DNA of 58,625 bases from Candidatus Enterococcus stercoripullorum (GTDB lineage Bacteria > Bacillota > Bacilli > Lactobacillales > Enterococcaceae). Shown here in pieces: positions 17,608 to 26,047 of the stretch. How positions within the stretch are numbered: the stretch's first letter is position 1; each line of letters opens with the position of its first letter. The DNA lies in assembly GCA_019120335.1 (NCBI GenBank), contig DWVH01000048.1:1-58625 (forward strand), given 5' to 3'. The notes under the pieces are model-generated. The model was not told the origin of the DNA and did no database searches. It saw nothing but the letters and a program-made list of their open reading frames with translations. A program made the translations under genes and the position numbers.

Positions 17608-18330
17608 ATGGCTATTTATCTCATCGAAACACAGCAAAACAGTGATTCTATCTTGAAAAATCTCTTAGTCCAATTATTGCGTTATCAAAAAGAAGCGCTG
17701 ATACAATATAGTCAAACCGATTTTTTATTAGCGAATCTTCCTCAATCAGAAGACGTAAACCTATATTTTGTCCCCATCATTTTAGATGATAAAACAAAGA
17801 ATTATTTACAGTTAATTGAGCATATTCATCACTTGGATAATCAAAGCCAACTTGTTCTCGTTACCAATAATGATGCCAATAAAGAGAGTCTAAAAGCAAA
17901 ATGGCCCTCTGTTATCGTTCTTAATAAAAATGAATATTACATGCAGTTTGCTTCTAATGTTGAAATGCAAGTGAATTACTATTTCCAACGAAAGTACCAA
18001 GCAGGGCAAAATAGTCTAATCATCAAAGACCGGTGTCGACTCATGAAAATTCCGTTAAAAAATTTACGCTATATTGAATCTAATGGTATGCATAAAATAC
18101 GTTTTGTAGGCCCCAACTTACAGTATGAATTCTACTTACCTTTAAATCAGGTTGAGGTGCTACATGAGGACTTATTACGGATTCATCGCTCTTTTATCGT
18201 AAATAAACATGCCGTAAAAGAGGTTAGTCGTGGCAAACGCATGGTTCAATTAAAAGATAATACTTTACTACCTCTTTCACGAACTTATTTTTCTGAAGTC
18301 ATTGATGATTTAGAACAAGTCTGTCAATAG
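17608..18330 (+). CDS. LytTR-domain regulator with a degenerate receiver
   Basis: 240 residues. The C-terminal LytTR DNA-binding domain (about 137-238) is clear: LMKIPLKNLRYIESNGMHK, then RIHRSFIVN and PLSRTYFSEV. The N-terminal 120 residues have the length and strand pattern of an AgrA/ComE-type receiver, but the strand that normally ends in the phosphoacceptor (FLDI) reads NLYFVPIILDD, so Pro56 replaces the Asp, and the N-terminal acidic pair is also absent (YLIETQQ). It should not be phosphorylated in the usual way. No histidine kinase or signal-peptide gene is next to it, so it is an orphan regulator. AAAGGA and a GAATTACCC spacer precede ATG 17608. Confidence 0.8.
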   Translation: MAIYLIETQQNSDSILKNLLVQLLRYQKEALIQYSQTDFLLANLPQSEDVNLYFVPIILDDKTKNYLQLIEHIHHLDNQSQLVLVTNNDANKESLKAKWPSVIVLNKNEYYMQFASNVEMQVNYYFQRKYQAGQNSLIIKDRCRLMKIPLKNLRYIESNGMHKIRFVGPNLQYEFYLPLNQVEVLHEDLLRIHRSFIVNKHAVKEVSRGKRMVQLKDNTLLPLSRTYFSEVIDDLEQVCQ

Positions 18331-18527
18331 TCTTTGTTAATTAAGCAATTTAATTTGTCGTTTAGGAAATTTGCTTTTATTTTGTAATATTTCGAATATA
18401 ATAATACTTGTATTTTGTTTGTGGGATTTACGAAAAAGTCTTTAGAAAATATAATAATTCTTTTCTTATTAATGTAGATTAAACTCATCTCCCCCATTCT
18501 CAGTGAGTATTACATTCCCTATTTTTA

Positions 18528-18653
18528 TTGACTTTTTTCTTGGTTAGTAGTAATTACCTGTTTGATGAAAGGATAGTATCAAAAAACATGTATGATTCAT
18601 AACTGTGTTCACACAAAATACACAAAGGCTGGTTATTTAATCAGTCTTTTTTT
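18528..18653 (+). ncRNA. Candidate small RNA gene (promoter and terminator, no ORF)
   Basis: In the 366-bp gap behind the LytTR gene there is TTGACT at 18528-18533, a 17-bp spacer and TAATTA at 18551-18556. About 90 bp downstream is a hairpin (GGCTGGTT / AATCAGTC, 18627-18646, two G-U pairs) with seven T. No ORF with a ribosome site lies between. Either this is a roughly 90-nt RNA or the hairpin just ends a long 3' UTR of the LytTR gene. The rest of the gap (18331-18527) is AT-rich without features. Confidence 0.35.
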
Positions 18654-18663
18654 CGTCTAAAAA

Positions 18664-18690
18664 AGCCAAGAGCATGATATACTCTTGACT
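18664..18690 (-). terminator. Terminator of plsC
   Basis: On the minus strand AGTCAAGAG pairs with CTCTTGGCT (one G-U) and is followed by TTTTTT, seven bases after the plsC stop. Confidence 0.85.
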
Positions 18691-18696
18691 ATCAAC

Positions 18697-19329
18697 TTAT
18701 TTTTTCTTCTTTTCTGGAATGACGTATTTAAATTCTGGATTTACTTCATAATCTAATTGGTTAAAGGCCTTCATCAAACGCTCATCGACCATCGCAATTC
18801 CTGCTTTATCCGATTTTTTAACGTCAGAAATATCAATTGGATCACCAAAACGAATAATGACTTTTTTCCGTAAAAATAGGCCACCCAATGTTAATGGACC
18901 TTGATACACACACGGAACAATACGTACTTTGGCCATTCTCGCTATGACTGTCATACCCCCTTTTAGCTCTGAAGAATAGCGACTACCTGAAGGAAACATG
19001 ATTAAACTTAAATCCGTATTTTTCAACAATTTCACTGGCGTCTTAATGGCACTAGGTCCAGGCTTTTGACGATTGACTGGAAAAGCATTGGCATGAACCA
19101 AAATGAAGCGAATAATTGGATTTTTAAATAACTCTTCTTTGGCCATAAATGCAAATTTCTTTGGTCTAGCCGCTACAGCAAGGTATAACGGATCCCACCA
19201 AGTACGATGAGGCGCAACCAATATATAATTTTCATCTTGTGGTAATTTTTCTTTATTTTGAATTTCTAAATTGCCGTTAATGACAAAGAACAATACACGA
19301 CAAAAGCCTCGCATAAAACTAAAGAACAT
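18697..19329 (-). CDS. plsC: 1-acyl-sn-glycerol-3-phosphate acyltransferase (PlsC family)
   Basis: 210 residues. Acyltransferase motifs appear in order: HRTWWDPL (H-x4-D catalytic pair, near 42-47), NAFPVNR, FPSGSR (the FPEGTR motif with Ser for Glu) and VPCVYQG. An N-terminal hydrophobic stretch (RVLFFVINGNL) and the Lys-rich end (PEKKKK) fit a peripheral membrane enzyme. The family puts the second acyl chain on lysophosphatidate to give phosphatidate. AGGAGA precedes ATG 19329. Transcribed alone and divergent from the tRNA methyltransferase gene. Confidence 0.88.
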   Translation of the reverse strand: MFFSFMRGFCRVLFFVINGNLEIQNKEKLPQDENYILVAPHRTWWDPLYLAVAARPKKFAFMAKEELFKNPIIRFILVHANAFPVNRQKPGPSAIKTPVKLLKNTDLSLIMFPSGSRYSSELKGGMTVIARMAKVRIVPCVYQGPLTLGGLFLRKKVIIRFGDPIDISDVKKSDKAGIAMVDERLMKAFNQLDYEVNPEFKYVIPEKKKK

Positions 19330-19539
19330 TTTTTGCTCTCCTTTTCTCTTCTTTTGTCTTTTAGTATAGCTTGTTTATTAAGTTCTTGACAAGTATTTTT
19401 TCCTTTTTCATTCCATTAATTCATAGTATAATAGCTTGTGAAAAAGATAGAACATCTCAAATAACTAGATAGGATAAAGTAACAGATATTATTGCCTATT
19501 TTTAGTATGTAAACATTTTAAAATAACTGAGGAGTAAAA

Positions 19540-20289
19540 ATGTCAGAAAGAATAAATTTATTACCTAACGAACGGATTGATCAATTATTTGCTGAAGATA
19601 TCCAAATTATCCAAAGTCGCGAAGTTTTTTCGTTTTCATTAGATGCCGTCTTATTAGCTAATTTTCCGAATATTCCTAAACGGGGTAAGATTGTAGATTT
19701 GTGTGCAGGAAATGGTGCAGTTGGCCTTTTTGTCAGCCGTCATACCCAAGCTGAAATTATCCAAATTGAATTACAAGAGCGTCTTGCAGATATGGCACAA
19801 CGCAGTATTCACCTGAATGGCTTGTCTGATCAGATGACTGTTATTCAAGATGATTTGAAAAATGCCCCAAAATATCTTGGCCATGATGCGATAGATTTAA
19901 TTTTATGCAATCCGCCTTATTTTAAGGATTTACCCACCAATCATAAAAATCCGAATGAACATCTTGCCATCGCGCGCCACGAAATTTACACCAATTTAGA
20001 GTCCGTCATTCAAACCAGTGCACATCTGCTTAAAATGAACGGCCGATTATGTCTCGTTCATCGCCCTGATCGATTTTTAGAAGTGATTGAAACCATGCAA
20101 CAAGCTAAGATAATGCCAAAAAGGATTCAATTCATTTATCCAAAAGAAGGCAAAGAAGCGAATATTTTATTGGTTGAAGGGATTTATCAAGGGAAAAAAG
20201 ATGGGCTTAAAGTGTTGCCGCCAATCTATACCTATGATGCAAACGGTGAATATACTCCTACGATAAAGAAGATGCTCTATGGAAAGTAA
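19540..20289 (+). CDS. tRNA1(Val) (adenine(37)-N6)-methyltransferase family protein
   Basis: 249 residues, GAGGAG before ATG 19540. It is a Rossmann N6-adenine methyltransferase: SAM motif IVDLCAGNGAVGLF (residues 51-64) and the catalytic NPPY at 124-127 (LILCNPPYFKD). The N-terminal ERIDQLFAEDIQIIQS and FSFSLDAVLLA match the YabB/TrmN6 (YfiC) group, which methylates A37 of tRNA1(Val) in E. coli; the target in Firmicutes is inferred. The yazA gene begins inside its last codons (11-nt overlap), a pair conserved in Firmicutes. Confidence 0.88.
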   Translation: MSERINLLPNERIDQLFAEDIQIIQSREVFSFSLDAVLLANFPNIPKRGKIVDLCAGNGAVGLFVSRHTQAEIIQIELQERLADMAQRSIHLNGLSDQMTVIQDDLKNAPKYLGHDAIDLILCNPPYFKDLPTNHKNPNEHLAIARHEIYTNLESVIQTSAHLLKMNGRLCLVHRPDRFLEVIETMQQAKIMPKRIQFIYPKEGKEANILLVEGIYQGKKDGLKVLPPIYTYDANGEYTPTIKKMLYGK

Positions 20290-20566
20290 AGTACATTATT
20301 TTTACGTTTTATTATGCAAAGATGACACGTTTTACGGTGGCTATACGACGGATTTGGCACGCAGATTGAACGAACACAACCAAGGCATTGGGGCAAAATA
20401 TACCAAATTAGCTAAACGGCGTCCGCTTCAGATGATTCATGCGGAAAGTTTTGCTACCAGAAGTGAAGCCCAAAAAGCAGAGTATGCCTTTAAACAATTG
20501 ACGCGTAGGCAAAAAGAAACTTATCTTCGCACACATTCCAGCGTGCAATTACCTAATGAAGAGTAA
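20279..20566 (+). CDS. GIY-YIG nuclease superfamily protein (YazA/UPF0213)
   Basis: 95 residues forming a single GIY-YIG domain: YFYVLLCKDDTFYGGYT carries the paired tyrosine strands, followed by DLARRLNEHN (catalytic Arg) and a Glu in KAEYAFKQL. Members of this single-domain group (YazA, YhbQ) are small and their biological substrate is not established. It overlaps the preceding methyltransferase by 11 nt, so it is translated by coupling rather than from its own ribosome site. It is followed by a strong hairpin terminator. Confidence 0.9.
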   Translation: MESKVHYFYVLLCKDDTFYGGYTTDLARRLNEHNQGIGAKYTKLAKRRPLQMIHAESFATRSEAQKAEYAFKQLTRRQKETYLRTHSSVQLPNEE

Positions 20567-20570
20567 AAAA

Positions 20571-20611
20571 TTCCCACAATAAGTACCATTTTCTTTTACT
20601 TATTGTGGGAA
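20571..20611. terminator. Bidirectional terminator between yazA and the ClC gene
   Basis: TTCCCACAATAAGTA pairs perfectly with TACTTATTGTGGGAA (15 bp). An A-run on the left and T-rich sequence on the right let it serve both converging genes. Confidence 0.9.
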
Positions 20612-20619
20612 CTAATTTA

Positions 20620-21828
20620 TTAAAATTCTTTTTCGATTTTTTGTAGGCTGTAGATGCTGCGGTTTCCGTTGCATAGATAACCGATCGCACAAACGATAAA
20701 AAAGTAAGGAATCGCATCAAAGCCAAATACTTCGGCACCGATAAAGATTGGCGCCAAGAAGGTATTCGTCGCACTACCAAAGACACTGGCAAATCCTAGT
20801 GCCGCTACAAAATCCACTGGCAAACCAAAAATTCCGGCTAAAGCAGCCCCTAATGTAGAGCCAATCGCAAACATCGGTAATACTTCCCCACCTTGGAAAC
20901 CACAAGCCAGTGTCAGTGCAGTTAAAATCATTTTTAAGAACCAGTCATAAGGATAAATGGTTCCCCCATGAAAACTATTCACAATCAAATTCGTCCCTAA
21001 ACTTGCATAGCGTCCATCGTGGAAAACAAATAATAAAATACTAACAATAATACCAACGATACCGATTCGCCATACTGGATTAGGAAAATGATTGGTTAAA
21101 GTTAGCCTAGTTAAGCGCATGGTTCTTGCAAATAAATAACCGACTAAACCGAAAATAATACCTAAAATAACTAAGCGTACAATTAAAAACCAAGGTAAAC
21201 GATCATCTAATACTAAGTGATAACTAAATTTACTTAGGCCCAAAAATTCAGAAGTAAAACTAGCGGTAAAAGAAGCAACCATCGTAGGAAGTAATACATC
21301 ATAGGTTAAATGCCCGACTACCAAGACTTCCATCGCAAAAAATATCGCAGCAATAGGTGTCTGGAATAAACCGGCAAATCCTGAAGCCATCCCGATGACA
21401 ATAAAACGTTTATAATTCATGCCTTGAAATTGACGACCAAATGCATGAGCCACTGTCGCCCCAATTTGTACCGCAACACCTTCACGACCAGCTGAACCAC
21501 CAAATAAATGAGTCAACCATGTCCCACAAATAGCAAAGGGGACTAAGCGTTTAGGCACTTTACTAACTTCTCCATATCCCGCCTTAAAAATTAATCCAAT
21601 CCCTAAATGACTCCCTTTTCCATATTTCAATTGGATATGAACAAATAGCATACCCACAAATCCTAAAAAAGGTAATAAAATATGTTTATGTTGATGGAAA
21701 AAGATACTGATATAGTCTAACACACGCCCAAATCCAGCATCCAAAGCCCCAACTGATAACCCGATTAATACGCTTAAAATTAATACTAATCCAACGTGCT
21801 TCATCTTTTCTAAAGAATAACCACGCAC
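20620..21828 (-). CDS. ClC family voltage-gated chloride channel/transporter
   Basis: About 402 residues and roughly ten membrane helices. The selectivity/gating motif GSAGREGVAVQIG (residues 111-123) has the gating glutamate Glu116. Downstream, GFQGGEVLPMFAIGSTLG matches the second conserved ion-site loop. There are no CBS domains, as in short bacterial ClC proteins (YfeO/EriC type), so it is either a Cl-/H+ antiporter or a halide channel; fluoride-specific CLCs have different motifs. I choose GTG 21828 because GAGGTG is six bases upstream; a GTG at 21837 overlaps that site. The spacer behind it holds the repeat array at 21.95-22.38 kb. Confidence 0.85.
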   Translation of the reverse strand: MRGYSLEKMKHVGLVLILSVLIGLSVGALDAGFGRVLDYISIFFHQHKHILLPFLGFVGMLFVHIQLKYGKGSHLGIGLIFKAGYGEVSKVPKRLVPFAICGTWLTHLFGGSAGREGVAVQIGATVAHAFGRQFQGMNYKRFIVIGMASGFAGLFQTPIAAIFFAMEVLVVGHLTYDVLLPTMVASFTASFTSEFLGLSKFSYHLVLDDRLPWFLIVRLVILGIIFGLVGYLFARTMRLTRLTLTNHFPNPVWRIGIVGIIVSILLFVFHDGRYASLGTNLIVNSFHGGTIYPYDWFLKMILTALTLACGFQGGEVLPMFAIGSTLGAALAGIFGLPVDFVAALGFASVFGSATNTFLAPIFIGAEVFGFDAIPYFFIVCAIGYLCNGNRSIYSLQKIEKEF

Positions 21829-21948
21829 TGAAAACACCTCATTTTATTCAATTTTTTAATCTATTTTTTCACAAACGATTAGAAAACGCACCTCCAATCA
21901 TTACAGTTTTACAATCTAACTACACATACTCATCAGCACTCCGAACTA

Positions 21949-22380
21949 ACGTAGCTGATCGACCTTTCTCACAACCTAATTTGACGGTGTTCCGCAGCTA
22001 GACATTATGAAATTCACCCTCCCGCTTGAGAAAATCTACTTTCATCCAATTTTCTCAGCGGTAGGTAAACACACGAATTTCTTCTAGGCTTTCCAAGCTG
22101 CCTCACAACCTAATTGACGGTGTAAATCGACTAGCTACTTCGACGTATAAGCCACCCCGTCTGGTAAAGTCTTAACTTTGGGGACTTTCCAGACGTGTTG
22201 GACAAATCTTATCCTTCTCGGTATCAATCAACTAAATACTCGGAAAATTCACCCTCCTGCTTAAGAAAATCTCCTTTCATCCGATTTTCTTAGCAGTAGG
22301 TAACACATGAATTTTCTCGTATTTGACCAAGTTGATTGATAACCTTATGCTCGTAGCTGATCGAGTCGATTTACAACCTT
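21949..22380 (+). repeat. Composite palindromic repeat array: B end, A1, B1 with nested A-like copy
   Basis: The gap between the ClC and efp genes is filled by related modules. A B-type right end (21949-21976) precedes module A1 (21983-22111) and module B1 (22116-22380). Each module starts with GACGGTGT and ends with ACAACCT(T). A is an imperfect palindrome (CCGCAGCT...AGCTGCC outside; GAGAAAATC/GATTTTCTC inside around a TCATCC-type loop). B has GTAAATCGACT...AGTCGATTTAC outside and GTCTGGTAAAGTC/GACTTTCCAGAC inside. B1 is interrupted at about 22214-22347 by a third palindrome with arms ATCAATCAACT/AGTTGATTGAT. No coding function. Confidence 0.85.
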
Positions 22381-22389
22381 ATGTAAAAA

Positions 22390-22412
22390 GGGATGCGATT
22401 AGCTCACATCCC
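22390..22412 (-). terminator. Terminator of efp
   Basis: GGGATG and CATCCC form the stem around an 11-nt loop; on the minus strand TTTTTAC follows. It lies 12 bp after the efp stop codon and directly borders the repeat array. Confidence 0.85.
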
Positions 22413-22424
22413 ATTTTCTCAGTA

Positions 22425-22988
22425 TTACTTAGTTGCGCGTTTTACGTAAGTACCTTCAGCAGTGTTGATTTCTAAGTATTCGCCTGCTTCGATAAAGTCT
22501 GGTACGTTTACAACTAATCCAGTTTCCATAGTAGCTGGTTTACCTGAACCAGTTACAGTTGCGCCCTTGATTGATGGTTGTGTTTCTTCAACTTTTAGGA
22601 CTACTGTTGTTGGTAATTGAATACCTACGACTTCAGAGCCAAAGAATTGAATCTTAACTTCCATGTTTTCAAGGATATATTTCATTTCAGTTACTACAGT
22701 TTCAGTTGGAATTTCGTATTGTTCATAAGTTTCTAAATCCATGAAATACGCTGTGTCATCCATTGTGTAAAGGTATTGAACCGTTTTTGTATCAATGTGT
22801 GCACGCTCGAATTTTTCTTCAGGACGGAAAGTAGTATCATAAGTTGCACCACTGCGAACGTCACGTAATTTCATACGCATAACTGTATTTCCTTTACCTG
22901 GTTTGTGATGGCTTGCTTCTAAAACTTTAATTAATTTGCCATCTTGTACAAAAGTCATACCAGCTCTTAAATCACTTGCTGAAATCAT
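22425..22988 (-). CDS. efp: Elongation factor P
   Basis: 187 residues, AAGGAGA before ATG 22988. Full-length EF-P with the KOW-like N domain and two OB domains. The loop HHKPGKGN carries Lys32, the residue that in Firmicutes can be modified (5-aminopentanol in B. subtilis) to reach the peptidyl-transferase centre. The end [12 protein letters not shown] is typical. EF-P rescues ribosomes stalled at polyproline. Transcribed alone with its own terminator. Confidence 0.97.
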   Translation of the reverse strand: MISASDLRAGMTFVQDGKLIKVLEASHHKPGKGNTVMRMKLRDVRSGATYDTTFRPEEKFERAHIDTKTVQYLYTMDDTAYFMDLETYEQYEIPTETVVTEMKYILENMEVKIQFFGSEVVGIQLPTTVVLKVEETQPSIKGATVTGSGKPATMETGLVVNVPDFIEAGEYLEINTAEGTYVKRATK

Positions 22989-23120
22989 TTAAATGTCTCC
23001 TTTAATCTTTAAAATAGTTCATTCCCATTGTAGCAAAAACTTTGTAATTTAGCTAGTACGATGAAACAAATTTAGGTAATTTCCATGATTTTACCACATT
23101 TCGAGCCTCAGCAACTGATA

Positions 23121-24137
23121 TTAGCTAAAAAGTAAGGCTAAGAAATCCTCATTCGTTAAGTTATGAATATATTCGCTTACTTTTATTTGGCTTAATGCTT
23201 TTTCAATTGCCTCAAAACGATATTCTTTACCAACTAAAAATGTACTAAGCTGTTCGGCTGGCTGTTGTCCGAAGAAATCACCAAAAATCTTAGCTGCAGA
23301 AATTTTACCATGAACGACATTTAATTTCACATCGACAATACCAACACTGGCAATGCGCGTGCGTTTATTATACTCAAAGGCCGGTGCTTCTCCAAAAATC
23401 CACATATCATTGGCATATTTTTCATCAAATAATTTTTGAATAGCTTCACGGTCAGCTTGCGTTAATACTAGTTCTTTGTCTTTAATCTCTGTTAGACTTT
23501 TTATGCCATATAATTCACACAATAATTGATCACGAAAATCTTCGGTACGTTCGAATTGATATTCTGGTTTGAGATAGCCTTTCACATTCGTTACATTTTT
23601 CTTCACGGATGGGGTTGCTTTTGAGGCAATTTTTTCCTTAGAGACGGTCAAAATTCGATCTAATACACTTAAATCCACATCATACATTAACGTTCCATGC
23701 GAATAAGTGCGATTATTTTTGCTATACATCGCATTTCCCGAAAATTTCAAACCATCAATATACAAATCATTACGTCCACCGCTTTGTGCTTGCGTTGCGC
23801 CCATTTTGTGAAGAGCCGCTAAAATCGGTTCGGTCACATTCTGATAATCACCAAATTGAACATCATCACGTTTTTTCACAAAGCTAAAACTCATATTGCC
23901 TAAATCATCAAATACTGCGCCACCACCAGAAATACGGCGAGTAAGCGTAATGTGATTTTCACGTAAATAATTTAAATCGAGTTCCTCATAGGCATTTTGA
24001 TTGCGGCCAATAATGACACAAGGTGATTGAATATAGACTAAAAATAGTGGTTCACTGACATCGGCATGATTCATTAAATATTCTTCTGTTGCTAAATTCA
24101 TGCGGATATCATTGCTTTCCATAATATGATAACGCAC
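23121..24137 (-). CDS. lplA: Lipoate-protein ligase A
   Basis: 338 residues with both LplA parts: an N-terminal ligase core with RRISGGGAVFDDLGNMSF (lipoyl-AMP binding) and the lysine loop DGLKFSGNAM, and a C-terminal accessory domain from about residue 250. It activates free lipoate with ATP and attaches it to E2/GcvH lipoyl domains. GTG 24137 is used, with AAAGGG about six bases upstream. It is monocistronic; a module-B repeat lies between it and the oppA-like gene downstream. Confidence 0.93.
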   Translation of the reverse strand: MRYHIMESNDIRMNLATEEYLMNHADVSEPLFLVYIQSPCVIIGRNQNAYEELDLNYLRENHITLTRRISGGGAVFDDLGNMSFSFVKKRDDVQFGDYQNVTEPILAALHKMGATQAQSGGRNDLYIDGLKFSGNAMYSKNNRTYSHGTLMYDVDLSVLDRILTVSKEKIASKATPSVKKNVTNVKGYLKPEYQFERTEDFRDQLLCELYGIKSLTEIKDKELVLTQADREAIQKLFDEKYANDMWIFGEAPAFEYNKRTRIASVGIVDVKLNVVHGKISAAKIFGDFFGQQPAEQLSTFLVGKEYRFEAIEKALSQIKVSEYIHNLTNEDFLALLFS

Positions 24138-24262
24138 TTAAATCCCTTCTTTCTGACAACTGTTACCTTATCACGAATAGGTAAAAATAGCGAAAAACTT
24201 GCTTAAAAAATGCTCCTTTCCTTCTTTATTAAAAGGAAAAGAGCATTGTTATATCAATATTT

Positions 24263-24412
24263 AGCTGCTTTACAACCTTAATTGACGGTGTAAATCGACT
24301 AGCTACTTCGGCGTAAGACATTCTCGTCTGGGAAAGTCTTTACCTTTTGGACTTTCCCGACGTGTCGGACAATCTTATCCGCTCGTAGCTGAACAAGTCG
24401 ATTTACAACCTT
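24263..24412 (+). repeat. Module B2 of the palindromic repeat family, with A-end remnant
   Basis: Module B2 runs from GACGGTGT at 24284 to ACAACCTT at 24412. Outer arms GTAAATCGACT and AGTCGATTTAC and inner arms GTCTGGGAAAGTC and GACTTTCCCGAC pair. It is preceded by an A-type right end (AGCTGCTTTACAACCTTA, 24263-24280). The last bases of the repeat (TTA at 24411-24413) are at the same time the stop codon of the oppA-like gene on the other strand. Confidence 0.85.
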
Positions 24413-26033
24413 ATTTTACGTATGCGAGTCGGTAAGATACACTGCGGCCGAATGGGAAGACTTGTAATCCGTGTAGGCGTTCTGATTTAAGATAGGCCAC
24501 GCTTCCTTGGTAGAATGGTAAAACGGCTGTGTCTTTTTCGACTAATTGTTTTTCCATTTCAATTAATTTATTCCAACGTTTGGCTGGATCTTTAGCTAAA
24601 GTCGTGCGGGCTTCTTCTAATCCTGCGTCATAAGTTTTATTAGCATAACCTGATGAGTTTAGCCCACCCGTAGAATCATAGAACTCTAAGAAATTGATTG
24701 GATCTGCGTAGTCTGGGGTCCAAGTACCATACACTAAATCAAATTCACTCTTGTCTTGTAAGTCTAAACGGTTTTGCAATGGTACGTTTTTAATGTCAAT
24801 TTTCAAACCAGGTAAGTTTTGTTGTAACTGACCTTGTAAGAATTCCACCGTCTTTTTAGAAGTAGCTGTATCAGAAGCGAGTAATTCCAACTCGATTTCA
24901 TCTTTACCTAATTCTTTTTTCGCTAATTCCCAGTTTTTTTGAGCAGCTTTTAAATCATAAGGCATCAAGTCGCCAGCTTCTTTACGATAGTCTTCACCAG
25001 TTTCTGGATTTTTCGCAAAGTTAGTTGGAACAAAGCCATTTAACGGTTGAGACCCATCGGATAAGACATTCTTCGTATAGCTCTTCTTATTAATGGCTTG
25101 TAAAATAGCTTGACGAACATGTAAATTCCCGGTTACTGGACGTTTATGGTTTGCACTGATATAACCAACCATCGCTTTAGGTACAAAGTGGGCTAATTTA
25201 TTATCTTGATTGTTTTGTGCATAAACATCGCTTAAAGTCGTATAGTCTAATTGACCATCGTTAAATAAGTTGAGCCCTGTCGCAATTTCTTTTACGACTT
25301 GTACTTTCACTTTTTTCAACTTAACATTTTTTGCATCCCAGTAAGTTGGATTTTTTTCTAAGGTCCAACTTTCATTATTACCATCCCAACCTTTAATCAC
25401 AAAAGGTCCATTGCCAACAAAATTATCTGCGCTTGTTCCATAGGCTTTACCCTTTTCAGAGGCGAATTTTTCTTGTTTTGGCATAAATGGTGTGCCTGTC
25501 AAAATTTCTGGTAAGAATGGTGCCGGTGCGACTAAATCTAATTCTAACGTTTGGTCATCAAGCGCTTTAACCCCTAATTGGTCAACCGGTAGTTCACCAT
25601 TACGAATTTTTTCACCATTTTTAAAGATATCCATACGATGACTTGAGCTAGAAGTTGTTTTAGGATCGACCACATTTTGGAAGGCATACACAAAATCTTG
25701 TGCACGAACCGGAGTCCCATCGCTATACTTGGCCTCACGTAATTTGAAAGTATAGGTTAAGCCATCTTCACTCACTTTTGGCTCCTCTTTGGCCATCGCA
25801 AGCTCAGGATTTCCCTCTTTATCTAAACGGTATAACCCTTCTGAGACCTGACCAATCATATCTGAACTGTTGACATCGGTATATTGTGCGCTATCGAGTG
25901 TTGATAGTTCCCCAGGTGTTGATACAGCAATTTCTTGTTTCGTAGAATCGCTTTCCTTAGGTGCAGATGCAGAATTACCACATGCTGCTAAAAAAAGACT
26001 CGCTACAAATAATAAACTAACAACTTTTTTCAT
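24411..26033 (-). CDS. Oligopeptide ABC transporter substrate-binding lipoprotein (OppA family)
   Basis: 540 residues. The signal peptide ends in a lipobox (LFLAAC, Cys18), so it is a lipoprotein anchored outside the membrane. The body is a family-5 solute-binding protein: STLDSAQYTDVNS, GLYRLDKEGN, YTFKLREAKYSDGTPV, and the FGTWTPDYADP-type block near the C-terminus (YGTWTPDYADPINFLEF). It binds peptides for an Opp permease; enterococcal paralogues (TraC/PrgZ type) also import pheromones. No permease or ATPase genes are next to it, so it probably works with a transporter encoded elsewhere. It follows the C26 peptidase gene by 14 bp. Confidence 0.9.
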   Translation of the reverse strand: MKKVVSLLFVASLFLAACGNSASAPKESDSTKQEIAVSTPGELSTLDSAQYTDVNSSDMIGQVSEGLYRLDKEGNPELAMAKEEPKVSEDGLTYTFKLREAKYSDGTPVRAQDFVYAFQNVVDPKTTSSSSHRMDIFKNGEKIRNGELPVDQLGVKALDDQTLELDLVAPAPFLPEILTGTPFMPKQEKFASEKGKAYGTSADNFVGNGPFVIKGWDGNNESWTLEKNPTYWDAKNVKLKKVKVQVVKEIATGLNLFNDGQLDYTTLSDVYAQNNQDNKLAHFVPKAMVGYISANHKRPVTGNLHVRQAILQAINKKSYTKNVLSDGSQPLNGFVPTNFAKNPETGEDYRKEAGDLMPYDLKAAQKNWELAKKELGKDEIELELLASDTATSKKTVEFLQGQLQQNLPGLKIDIKNVPLQNRLDLQDKSEFDLVYGTWTPDYADPINFLEFYDSTGGLNSSGYANKTYDAGLEEARTTLAKDPAKRWNKLIEMEKQLVEKDTAVLPFYQGSVAYLKSERLHGLQVFPFGRSVSYRLAYVK

Positions 26034-26047
26034 TTCGTTTTTCCTTT

